The notes below the pieces were generated by a model, which searched no databases, was not told where the DNA came from, and worked only from the letters and a program-made list of their open reading frames with translations. Shown here piece after piece: positions 37,036-44,885 of a stretch of 64,000 nt of DNA; the first letter of the stretch is position 1; every line of letters begins with the position of its first letter. The stretch comes from Planctomycetota bacterium (lineage in GTDB: Bacteria; Planctomycetota; UBA8742; UBA2392). The stretch is taken from contig JADKGX010000001.1 in the NCBI GenBank assembly GCA_016722065.1, positions 1,426,001-1,490,000 of the forward strand, in the 5' to 3' direction. A program made the translations under genes and the position numbers.

Positions 37036-38526
37036 GTGCATCGAACAAGGGGAGCAGCCATTACCGTTGCTGCAAACGTGCCCGCCGTGCGCGTTACGGC
37101 CCTGAACAGCCGGGCTTTGCGGCTTGATGGCGAGTTTGTGCTTTACTGGATGATTGCGGCCCGGCGCACCACGTTCAACTTTGGTTTGCAGCGCGCCGTG
37201 GAACACGCATGCAATCTGGGCAAGCCGCTGGTGGTGCTGGAGGCTTTGCGTTGCGACTACCCCTGGGCCAGCGACCGGCTTTGCGCCTTTGTGGCCCAGG
37301 GCATGGCCGACAACGCCGCTGCCCTGGAAAAGACGCCAGCAACGTATCTTCCTTACATGGAGCCAGCCAAGGGCGCCGGGCGCGGGCTGCTGGCCGCGCT
37401 TGCCGCACGGGCCTGTGTGGTGGTCACTGATGACTACCCCTGCTTCTTTTTGCCGCGCATGGTGGCCGCTGCCGCCGCGCAACTGGACCTGCCCCTGGAA
37501 GCCGTGGACAGCAACGGGCTGTACCCCCTGCGACTGCCACAGCGGGCGTTTCACACGGCGGCATCGTTTCGTATTCACCTGCACAAATCGATTCGGCCGC
37601 ATTTGTTCGAGTTTCCGCAGGCCGATCCCTTGCAGGCACTAAGGGGCCCACGGGCCGTCTTGCCTGCCGCAATCCTGCAGCAGTGGCCGATTTCTGATCC
37701 TGAAAGCATCGACCTGGCCAAGCTTCCGATTGACCACAGCGTATTGCCCGTGCAGGCCACCGGCGGCCCGGCGGCAGCCGGTGCGGCCTTGCAGCGCTTT
37801 CTGCGCCAGGGGTTGTCCAGCTATGCGCAAGACCGCAACCACCCCGACGAAGGCTCCACCAGCGGGCTTTCTCCCTGGCTGCACTTTGGCCACCTGGCGG
37901 CCCACGAGGTGGCCCAGGCGGTGTTTGACCGTTCCGAATGGTCGCCCGAAAAGGTCGTCGGCAAGCCAATTGGCAAGCGCCACGGCTGGTGGGGTCTGCC
38001 CGAAAACAGTGAATCGTTTCTGGACCAACTGGTGACCTGGCGCGAACTTGGCTTTCAGTTCTGCAGGGCCTTTCCAGACACCTACGACCAGCCCGACAAC
38101 CTGCCCGACTTTGCCCGAAAGACCCTGGCAGAGCACAGCCACGACCAGCGCCAATACACCTACACACCCGAACAGTTTGAACAAGCCCAGACCCACGACC
38201 CGGTCTGGAACGCCGCCCAGCGGGAACTGGTACAGACCGGCCGCATGCACAATTACCTGCGCATGTTGTGGGGAAAAATGATCCTGGCCTGGTCGCCCAC
38301 GCCAGGCCAGGCCTTGGCGACCATGCTGGACCTGAACAACAAGTACGCGCTGGATGGCCGCGACCCCAACAGTTACAGCGGCATTTTCTGGTGTCTGGGT
38401 CGCTTTGACCGGGCCTGGGGCCCTAAACGGCCGGTGTTTGGCAGCGTGCGCTTCATGACCAGCGCCAGCACGCGCCGCAAGCTGCACATGGAAGACTACC
38501 TGCAACGCTTTGGCCGCGATGCATAG
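37036..38526 (+). CDS. Class II CPD photolyase
   Basis: A light-driven enzyme that splits cyclobutane pyrimidine dimers using FADH-. The C-terminal motifs are those of class II: WRELGFQFC, RMLWGKMILAWS, LNNKYALDGRDPNSYSGIFW and RPVFGSVRFM. The N-terminal photolyase domain includes GEFVLYWMIAARRT. The start is uncertain: a GTG at 37036 has no good ribosome-binding site, a GTG at 37078 fits family length, and AAGGGGAG (37047-37054) lies five bases before an ATT (37060). The conventional opening is kept here. The product is about 480-496 residues. Confidence 0.92.
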   Translation: MHRTRGAAITVAANVPAVRVTALNSRALRLDGEFVLYWMIAARRTTFNFGLQRAVEHACNLGKPLVVLEALRCDYPWASDRLCAFVAQGMADNAAALEKTPATYLPYMEPAKGAGRGLLAALAARACVVVTDDYPCFFLPRMVAAAAAQLDLPLEAVDSNGLYPLRLPQRAFHTAASFRIHLHKSIRPHLFEFPQADPLQALRGPRAVLPAAILQQWPISDPESIDLAKLPIDHSVLPVQATGGPAAAGAALQRFLRQGLSSYAQDRNHPDEGSTSGLSPWLHFGHLAAHEVAQAVFDRSEWSPEKVVGKPIGKRHGWWGLPENSESFLDQLVTWRELGFQFCRAFPDTYDQPDNLPDFARKTLAEHSHDQRQYTYTPEQFEQAQTHDPVWNAAQRELVQTGRMHNYLRMLWGKMILAWSPTPGQALATMLDLNNKYALDGRDPNSYSGIFWCLGRFDRAWGPKRPVFGSVRFMTSASTRRKLHMEDYLQRFGRDA

Positions 38527-38634
38527 CTGCCAGGGCGCTGGCTGCCCTCCGCGGCAACAGGGGCGGTGGCGGGTTTTGCCTTGGCAATGCTGCCTTGCGC
38601 TTGTTGGGGAGCTTGCAGCCGGTACTATTCGGCC

Positions 38635-39114
38635 ATGGCCCGACTCTGGCTGATTCTGCTTCTGGTGCTGCCGCTGCTGGGCGGCTGCATGGCCATTATC
38701 GGCTATGACCCCACCGACGAAGAACTGGATGCGATCCGCCGCGGCGAAGACCCGCGGGCCCATGAAAACAACCAGCCCGCCGACAACAGCGTGCAAGGCA
38801 ACCGCCAGGGGCAAGGCGGACAGCCCGACCGCCCCAAGGCCGAAGCCGAGCAACTGCCCGGCCCCGGCGAGGGCACAGTGCTGCGCTGGATGGACGCCAG
38901 CACCGTGGTGATCGAAGCCGAAAGCCGCCGCGAGGTCGTCAAGATTCAGGGCGACGAGTTTGCGACCACAAGTGAAGAAAGCCGCGCCTTGAACGATCGC
39001 ATGAACACCTACACCTACGGCACGCTGGTGCGCCTGACCTACCCGCAAACCGGCAGTGAAGGCAAGCCTGTATATCGCGACGCCGAGGGCAACTTGCTGG
39101 CAAGAATCCGCTGA
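38635..39114 (+). CDS. Lipoprotein with nuclease-fold-like C terminus
   Basis: A 159-residue lipoprotein. Signal peptide MARLWLILLLVLPLLGGC with lipobox LGGC (Cys18). A low-complexity, Gln/Pro/Asp-rich linker follows (about residues 35-80). The last 80 residues have the strand pattern of an OB-like, staphylococcal nuclease-type fold (GTVLRWMDASTVVIEAE, VVKIQGDEF), but the catalytic residues are not evident. The ATG at 38635 is chosen over an upstream frame opening. Function unknown. Confidence 0.65.
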   Translation: MARLWLILLLVLPLLGGCMAIIGYDPTDEELDAIRRGEDPRAHENNQPADNSVQGNRQGQGGQPDRPKAEAEQLPGPGEGTVLRWMDASTVVIEAESRREVVKIQGDEFATTSEESRALNDRMNTYTYGTLVRLTYPQTGSEGKPVYRDAEGNLLARIR

Positions 39115-39146
39115 AGCCGCAGGCCACAATCAAGTAGAATGCTGCC

Positions 39147-39584
39147 ATGGCCTGGCGCGACCCCAAAACTGGTGCCTACGAACAAAGCGGCCGGCACGCG
39201 GCTTTTCGCATGAACGCCCACACGCCGGGCAACTTTGTGGACCTGCTGCACCCTGATGCGATGGCGCGGCGTGCCCATGAAGTGCGGCTGCGGGGCGCCT
39301 CTCAGGTGCGCTGGGGGTTTTGCGCCAGCGCCGGCATTGCCGTGTTATCAGGGCTGCTGATGCTGCGCGGTGTGCGCGGCATGACCGGCACCATGGAAGA
39401 CCTTGGCATGGCCAACCTGTACATGCTGGGTGGCTTTGCCTGCCTTGGCCTGGCTTATGTCAGCATGAGCTTCGGGCTGGAAGGCCGGCGGCTTGTGCAG
39501 CTTTCAGTCAAGCTGGGTCAGCGGGCACAAATGCACGAACAACGTCACCAGCATCAACCCGCAGGCAGCCCGGAGAAGCCATGA
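39147..39584 (+). CDS. Two-helix membrane hypothetical protein
   Basis: A 145-residue protein with a polar N terminus (about 1-50), two membrane helices (WGFCASAGIAVLSGLLMLRG and LYMLGGFACLGLAYVSMSFG) and a His/Gln-rich tail. No family recognised. Its stop overlaps the next start codon (ATGA), so both are co-translated. Confidence 0.6.
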   Translation: MAWRDPKTGAYEQSGRHAAFRMNAHTPGNFVDLLHPDAMARRAHEVRLRGASQVRWGFCASAGIAVLSGLLMLRGVRGMTGTMEDLGMANLYMLGGFACLGLAYVSMSFGLEGRRLVQLSVKLGQRAQMHEQRHQHQPAGSPEKP

Positions 39585-39865
39585 AGCCCTATGCCGCCAG
39601 TGGAGCAAGCGCCCGCGCCAGGCTGGTGGCCATTTCGGCCCCGCCACTTTCTGCCGCACAGAAGCAGGTGCGGGCCAACTGGCGCGCCGCCAAGCTGGTG
39701 ATCGATACGCTGTGTGTCTTGACGATCATCCTGACGCCAACGATCGGCGTGGCGACCGACAGTGCCGAGGCCGCCCTGTGGACCGCCGGAAGCTTCTTTG
39801 CGGTGATTGTGCTGCTGGAGTTTCTGGAACGGCGCTTCAAGCGCCAATGGCGCCGCTTGCGCTGA
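39581..39865 (+). CDS. Small membrane hypothetical protein
   Basis: A 94-residue protein starting at the ATG at 39581 inside the previous stop. It has two membrane helices (VIDTLCVLTIILTPTIGVA and ALWTAGSFFAVIVLLEFLE) and a basic C terminus (RRFKRQWRRLR), which suggests an inward-facing tail. No family recognised. Confidence 0.6.
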   Translation: MKPYAASGASARARLVAISAPPLSAAQKQVRANWRAAKLVIDTLCVLTIILTPTIGVATDSAEAALWTAGSFFAVIVLLEFLERRFKRQWRRLR

Positions 39866-39893
39866 TTACCAAGCTGCATTCCCACCACAAACG

Positions 39894-40727
39894 TTACTCG
39901 CCGGCAATGCCGGGCTGGGCGCTTTGAATGCGGCCTTCCATGGGGCTCGATGCATTGGCGTACAGCTTTCGTGGAATGCGCCCGGCCAGGTGTGCCAGGC
40001 GGCCGGCCCAGACACCTGCCTTCATGGCATGGGCCATGCGCAGGGGGTCGCGCGCGTGGGCTATGCCGGTGTTCAGCAACACGCCATCGGCGCCAAGTTC
40101 CATCGCAATGGCCACGTCGCTTGCCGTGCCCACCCCGGCGTCAACAATGACAGGAATGCGAAACTCGTCGCGCACGGTTTCCAGAATGATGCGCAGGTTG
40201 TTCGGGTTCAACACGCCCTGGCCGCTGCCAATCGGGCTGCCGGCGGGCATCACGCTGGCCACACCAACACCCGCCAGGTGCCGGGCCATGACCGGGTCGT
40301 CGCTGGTGTACACCAGCACGGTAAAGCCTTCCTTAACCAGTTGCTCGCTGGCTGCCAGGGTTCCCAGCGGGTCGGGCAGCAGGGTCTTTGGGTCTGACAG
40401 TACTTCCAGTTTGACCAGGTCTGTGCCCAGCGCTTCGCGCGAAAGGTGCGCGGTGCGAATGGCGTCTTGCGCGGTAAAGCAGCCGGCGGTGTTGGGCAGA
40501 ATGCGATAGCGCGATTCATCCAGAAACGACAGCAGGTTTTCTTCTCTGGGGCCGTCCAGTTTGACGCGGCGCACAGCCACGGTGACGCAATCCGTGCCGC
40601 TGGCGTCCAGGCATTGCTGCATCAACCCAAAGCTGGCGTACTTGCCGGTGCCCACAATCAGGCGGCTTTGCAAGGTGTACTTGCCCACCACCAGGGGTGT
40701 ATCGAGTTCAAGGGCCTGCTTGGTCAT
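39894..40727 (-). CDS. thiG: Thiazole synthase
   Basis: ThiG forms the thiazole ring of thiamin from deoxyxylulose phosphate, dehydroglycine and ThiS thiocarboxylate. The 277-residue protein has the family hallmarks LIVGTGKYASF, TVAVRRV, LPNTAGCFTAQDAIRTA, the catalytic Lys in LVKLEVLSD, VMPAGSPIGSGQGV and VDAGVGTASDVAIAMELGADGVLLNTGIA. It is slightly longer than usual at its N terminus. thiS lies 25 bases upstream on the same strand; no other thiamin genes are in view. Confidence 0.95.
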   Translation of the reverse strand: MTKQALELDTPLVVGKYTLQSRLIVGTGKYASFGLMQQCLDASGTDCVTVAVRRVKLDGPREENLLSFLDESRYRILPNTAGCFTAQDAIRTAHLSREALGTDLVKLEVLSDPKTLLPDPLGTLAASEQLVKEGFTVLVYTSDDPVMARHLAGVGVASVMPAGSPIGSGQGVLNPNNLRIILETVRDEFRIPVIVDAGVGTASDVAIAMELGADGVLLNTGIAHARDPLRMAHAMKAGVWAGRLAHLAGRIPRKLYANASSPMEGRIQSAQPGIAGE

Positions 40728-40752
40728 GCTTGCTCCGGTCTGCTGCTGCGGC

Positions 40753-40953
40753 TTAACCGCCGCCGACAAACGTGACGATTTCCAGCTTGTCACCCTCAAC
40801 CAGCGCGGTCTGGGCGTAGCTGGCCTTGGGCACTACGGCCAGGTTGCGTTCGGTGGCGATGCGGTCTGTCTTCAAGTTCAGTTCGGCCACGAGTTGGGCC
40901 ACGGTGGTGCCAGGTGGCACGTTGCGCTCTTTGCCGTTGACGGTGATCTTCAT
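40753..40953 (-). CDS. thiS: ThiS sulfur carrier protein
   Basis: A 66-residue ubiquitin-like protein. The C-terminal Gly-Gly that becomes the thiocarboxylate is present (VTFVGGG). The MKITVNGKE start and GTTVAQLVAEL helix are typical. It sits between a small membrane-anchored protein and thiG and is read in the same direction. Confidence 0.93.
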   Translation of the reverse strand: MKITVNGKERNVPPGTTVAQLVAELNLKTDRIATERNLAVVPKASYAQTALVEGDKLEIVTFVGGG

Positions 40954-40956
40954 GGG

Positions 40957-41616
40957 TTACCTTGCAACGGCCTGGTCAAACTGCAAGCCGCCCACGGCTG
41001 TCAGGTCGCGTTCTTCCAGAACCCGCACGGTACCGTCGCCCAGGATCACCACCGCGCCCACGGGCACGCGAACAACGTCATAGCCGTTGCGTCCGCGACG
41101 GTTTTCAGTTTTTACATCACAGCAAATCGCCCAGCGCGAAGGGTCATGGCCGGCGGGAATGTCTGGCGCATAGTTCAAGGGCCGCTGCGAAAGCAGACCG
41201 CGGAACTGGTAATCGCCGGGCAGCAGGGCGACGTACTTCAGGTCTTCCAGAGTCATCGGCCAGCGCACGCCGTCGCCAAACTCCTGGCGGTAGCGGCTCA
41301 TGGCGTCGGCCAGCACTTGCAGGTGTTTTTCGGCCTCGCCGGCATTCAGGGGGCTGTTGCCGCGTGGAAACTCGTAGCCCGGGCCACCCTGGTACTGCGG
41401 CTGCGCGCGTTGACCCAGGGGGTCCCACCAGATCAACCACAGTCCGAACCCCACGCCGCTGGCCAGGGCGATCATCAACATCGCGACCCAGCGTGTGCCA
41501 GGCTTTGCCGGGGCCGCCGGTTCCGCTGCAACGGTCTGGGGCAGTTCGTCCAGCACCTCGTCGTCGCCGGGCGAGGGGGCAGAACCAGAAACGCCGCTGG
41601 GTGGCAGAGGCTCCAT
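40957..41616 (-). CDS. Membrane-anchored hypothetical protein
   Basis: A 219-residue protein with an acidic, Pro-rich N terminus, one membrane helix (WVAMLMIALASGVGFGLWLI, about 43-62) and a soluble domain with a segment like those in pseudopilin-type planctomycete proteins (LQVLADAMSRYRQEFGDGVRW). It precedes thiS by three bases. Why it is linked to thiamin genes is unclear. The 330-base gap upstream shows nothing I recognise. Confidence 0.6.
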   Translation of the reverse strand: MEPLPPSGVSGSAPSPGDDEVLDELPQTVAAEPAAPAKPGTRWVAMLMIALASGVGFGLWLIWWDPLGQRAQPQYQGGPGYEFPRGNSPLNAGEAEKHLQVLADAMSRYRQEFGDGVRWPMTLEDLKYVALLPGDYQFRGLLSQRPLNYAPDIPAGHDPSRWAICCDVKTENRRGRNGYDVVRVPVGAVVILGDGTVRVLEERDLTAVGGLQFDQAVAR

Positions 41617-41948
41617 GGCCCAAGGTTAACCCAAGCGTGGCCCTGCGCCATGGGTCGAACCAGTTGACCCGTGCACTGGCAACGACAACACAATCGAATT
41701 ACCCAACGAGCCCAGCCCCAGCCAGTTGCAAAGCAACGCGCCCGAATATCGCACCGCGACGCAAGGGTTGCTGGGGGCGACGGCAACCTGGATGCACGTC
41801 TTTGGCAACCGCAATGCCTTGGCCCCCAAGGCGCCATGGCGGCAAAGATTTTCTTGCCCTTGACTTGCCCTCTGCTGCCGGCCCCATGCCATCTGTCGCG
41901 ACGGGCATTGCGGCTGAAGTGAACGACGCATTGGGGTAGAATCAGGTC

Positions 41949-42923
41949 ATGACTTATGCCCTGCGCTTTCACCGATTGGCCGTACCCAAGCCTTGGGCTG
42001 GCAGCACCCTGGCGAAGCTGTTTCCAAATGGCGCCAGCGATTGGCCCGCAGGCACCGGCGAAAGCATTGAAGTCGCCGACCTGCCCGGGGAATCCACCCG
42101 CATTGCCAATGGCAAGTGGCGCGACCTGACCCTTGGCCAGGCCATAGCACAGGATCGGCTTTCGTTTTTGGGCCAGCTGGCGGGCGCCGACGACCTGCCC
42201 GATTTTCCGTTGGCCATCAAGCTGCTGGACACACGCCAGCCGCTTTCCATTCAGGACCACCCGCGCGACGAGTTCCATAAGGGGCGGCGCATTCACCGTG
42301 GCAAGAGTGAAGGCTGGCTGGTGTTGAAGGCAGAACCCGGGGCCGTAATCTACCAGGGCCTGAAGCCCGGGCTGCAGCGCGCTGATTTTGAAGATGCCTT
42401 GCGCAACAACCGCGCCGACCAGTCCATGAACGCCCGGCCCGTGGCGGCCGGGGACTGGCTGTACAACCCCGCCGGCATGGTGCACGCCCTTGGTGCCGGG
42501 CTGACGTTGCTGGAGATTCAACAGAACACCGGCGTCACATGGCGGCTATGGGACTTTCCTCGGCCGGGGGGGCTGCGCCGCGACCTTCACTTAAAGGAAG
42601 GGCTGGCCGCTGCGGATTTTGAAACCGCGCCACCGCAGATTTTCAAAGCCGCTGATGGCACCCTGCTGCACGATGCCGGGCCCTTTGGAGTCAAATCGCT
42701 GCGTTTCAGCCAGCCGCGCCAGTTGGCCCGCAGCTGGGCCGGCTTTACCCTTGTTACCTGCCTGCAGGGCCGGTGCGAGGTCACGTTGCGGGGCAGCGAC
42801 AGGCTGGAACCGGCGTGTTTGGACGCGCCAGACACCATTTTGGCCCCGGCGGCCTTTACGGACTTCGAATTTTACCCCCAGGGCGAGTGCCGATTGATCC
42901 TGTCCTGGGCACGTGCCTCGTGA
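41949..42923 (+). CDS. Mannose-6-phosphate isomerase-like enzyme
   Basis: A 324-residue type I phosphomannose isomerase-like protein of the cupin superfamily, interconverting mannose-6-P and fructose-6-P. Metal-ligand regions are seen as SIQDHPRDEFHKG, GKSEGWLVLKAEPGAVIY and PAGMVHALGAGLTLLEIQQN, followed by TWRLWDFPR. The C-terminal cupin half is short. The secreted protein gene starts right after its stop, so the two are probably co-transcribed. Confidence 0.85.
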   Translation: MTYALRFHRLAVPKPWAGSTLAKLFPNGASDWPAGTGESIEVADLPGESTRIANGKWRDLTLGQAIAQDRLSFLGQLAGADDLPDFPLAIKLLDTRQPLSIQDHPRDEFHKGRRIHRGKSEGWLVLKAEPGAVIYQGLKPGLQRADFEDALRNNRADQSMNARPVAAGDWLYNPAGMVHALGAGLTLLEIQQNTGVTWRLWDFPRPGGLRRDLHLKEGLAAADFETAPPQIFKAADGTLLHDAGPFGVKSLRFSQPRQLARSWAGFTLVTCLQGRCEVTLRGSDRLEPACLDAPDTILAPAAFTDFEFYPQGECRLILSWARAS

Positions 42924-42974
42924 TTGACACTCCCCCCGGCGCCGCTACCATTCCGCGACGTTTTGGAGGCTGCT

Positions 42975-44069
42975 TTGCGCCTGATGCGATTTGTGATTCC
43001 GCTTGCCCTGCTGGTCGGCCTTGGCGCCCTTGCCGTTGGCTTTGTCGCCGCCGCCCCGCGCGAGCCCTACCGCTTTACGGTGGATACCGCCAAGCAGGAC
43101 ATCACGGCCCAGGCCGGTGAAGTCAGCATCGCGCCGCACTTTGCAGGCATTGCCGACGACCGCTTTCCCTACGAAGTCTACTTCAACGCCACCCGCCAGG
43201 GCACCAGCACTGACGGCGGCACCAGCATTGACGCCTTCCGCCGCACCGAAAACTGGTCGGCGCTTGTCACGCTGGAAGGCCAGGAAGACGAACAGGAAGG
43301 CCGCAAGGACCTGCGCCTGGCCCTTCAATTTGAACAAATCAGCTTCCTGATCGATAACGGCCGCGCCCGCTATTCAGGGCTGATCGGGCCCGATGCCAAG
43401 TTTCGCGAAGTTCTGCCCGATGGCACGCGCAACGATGTAACGAACATTCCGGGCTGGCCTGGCATCAACGCCCGCACCATGGAAGGCAAGCGGGCCGCGC
43501 AATCCGGTGCCGGTTCTGGTTCGGCCTGGTTCAGCATTACCGACCAGGGCCGGCTGTACAACGAACAGTATTTTGCCGATTACAACGACGCCGACCAGCG
43601 CAACTACCCCGGCGCACTGATGGACCCGTTGCACCTGGCCCTTGGCATGGTGCCCGAGTTTGCCAAAGACGCCAAACTGAAGTTGAACGAAACCACCGAG
43701 GTAACTCGCCGCTTGCCGCTGGGTGCAATCCCGGGTGCCACGGCGGAATACAAAGTGACCTACAAGCTGGTCAACCTGTACGGCACGCTGGCGGAGCCCA
43801 CGGCGGCACGCTTCACGTTCACGGCCGTGCCGCTCAAGGCCCAGCACAGCGTGACCAGCGCGGGCATGCAGGTCAGCTTTGACGCGCCCGAGATCAAAGA
43901 AGGCACGCTCTTGTTTGACCTGGCAAAGGGCGTGGCAGCGGACATCACCTGGAATTACTCCCTCAAGGGCAGCATCGCAGAAACTGGCAGCAACCTTCGC
44001 ACCGAATTCAGCGTGAACGCGGACTTCCGCGCCTCGCTGCGCAAGAAGGCAGAAGACAAGACGGAATAG
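42975..44069 (+). CDS. Secreted hypothetical protein
   Basis: An exported protein of about 364 residues. I prefer the TTG at 42975, which has GGAGG five bases upstream (42965-42969); an in-frame ATG lies at 42984 and an earlier TTG at 42924. The signal peptide contains PLALLVGLGALAVGFVAAAP. The mature part is a beta-rich domain with repeated acidic segments (FEQISFLIDNGRARYSGLIG, LFDLAKGVAADITWNYSL). No family recognised. Confidence 0.6.
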   Translation: MRLMRFVIPLALLVGLGALAVGFVAAAPREPYRFTVDTAKQDITAQAGEVSIAPHFAGIADDRFPYEVYFNATRQGTSTDGGTSIDAFRRTENWSALVTLEGQEDEQEGRKDLRLALQFEQISFLIDNGRARYSGLIGPDAKFREVLPDGTRNDVTNIPGWPGINARTMEGKRAAQSGAGSGSAWFSITDQGRLYNEQYFADYNDADQRNYPGALMDPLHLALGMVPEFAKDAKLKLNETTEVTRRLPLGAIPGATAEYKVTYKLVNLYGTLAEPTAARFTFTAVPLKAQHSVTSAGMQVSFDAPEIKEGTLLFDLAKGVAADITWNYSLKGSIAETGSNLRTEFSVNADFRASLRKKAEDKTE

Positions 44070-44196
44070 CACGGCGGCCCGTGGGGCCGCCTTTACAATT
44101 GAACGGACGGGGCGTTTGCCTGGTCCGGGAGAACGAGAAGGATCAGCGGTCTGCATGGTTGCTTCGCGTAGCTCGCGAAGCCCGCAGCAAAAGCCA

Positions 44197-44877
44197 ATGG
44201 CCATCAGCAGGTACCGGGTGCGATTTCAGAAGCGCGACGCGCTTCGTTTCATATCCCACCACGACTTGATGCGTGTCTTCGAGCTGGCCTTGCGCCGCTC
44301 GGGGCTGAAAGTGGCCTTTACGCAGGGGTTCAATCCACACCCCCGGCTTTCGTTTGCGCTTGCCTTGCCGCTTGGGGTCGAAAGCCTCGACGAAATCGTC
44401 GATATCGACCTTGAGCACGGGCAGGAACCCCTGGATCCCGCGCAGCTGGTTACCACCCTTTCGTTGCAGATGCCGCCAGGACTTGTCCTGCTTGAAGCGG
44501 TGATTGCAACCAAACGGCCCAGGGTAGCGGCGGCGGAATACCAGTGTGAGCTTCCGCAAAACGCCGATCCCGACGAATTGCAGGCCCGGTTGCAGGCTTT
44601 GCTTGCTTCCGAAACCCATGCCTTCACCCGTTCGCGGGGCGAAGCCAAGGCGGCCCGCAACTTCGACGCGCGGGCATTCGTGCTTGCGGCCTCGCTGCAG
44701 GGGCGCACACTTTCGATGCGTCTCAAAACCGGCGCCGACGGCGGCATGAAGCCCTCGGACCTGCTGCAGATTCTGGGGCTTGATGCCACGGCCATACTCG
44801 TCACCAAGACGAAAACCGTGCTGGCCCCGGACCTCCCGCCCGACGCCCCCAGCGAACCTGGCGAACAGGTTCAGTAA
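44197..44877 (+). CDS. DUF2344 protein
   Basis: A 226-residue DUF2344 (TIGR03936) protein, a domain otherwise found attached to or beside radical SAM enzymes and RNase G. Signatures are RFQKRDALRFISHHDLMRVFE, LALRRSGLKVAFTQGFNPHP and LSFALALPLGVESLDEIVDI. The ATG at 44197 gives the family start; an ATG at 44155 adds 14 residues. RNase E/G follows eight bases downstream, a conserved pairing. The function is not established. Confidence 0.85.
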   Translation: MAISRYRVRFQKRDALRFISHHDLMRVFELALRRSGLKVAFTQGFNPHPRLSFALALPLGVESLDEIVDIDLEHGQEPLDPAQLVTTLSLQMPPGLVLLEAVIATKRPRVAAAEYQCELPQNADPDELQARLQALLASETHAFTRSRGEAKAARNFDARAFVLAASLQGRTLSMRLKTGADGGMKPSDLLQILGLDATAILVTKTKTVLAPDLPPDAPSEPGEQVQ

Positions 44878-44885
44878 GAGAAACC

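Noticed and set aside
40954..41948. TPP riboswitch before thiS
   Set aside because: No conserved thi-box words were seen on the minus strand between the thi genes or upstream of 41616.
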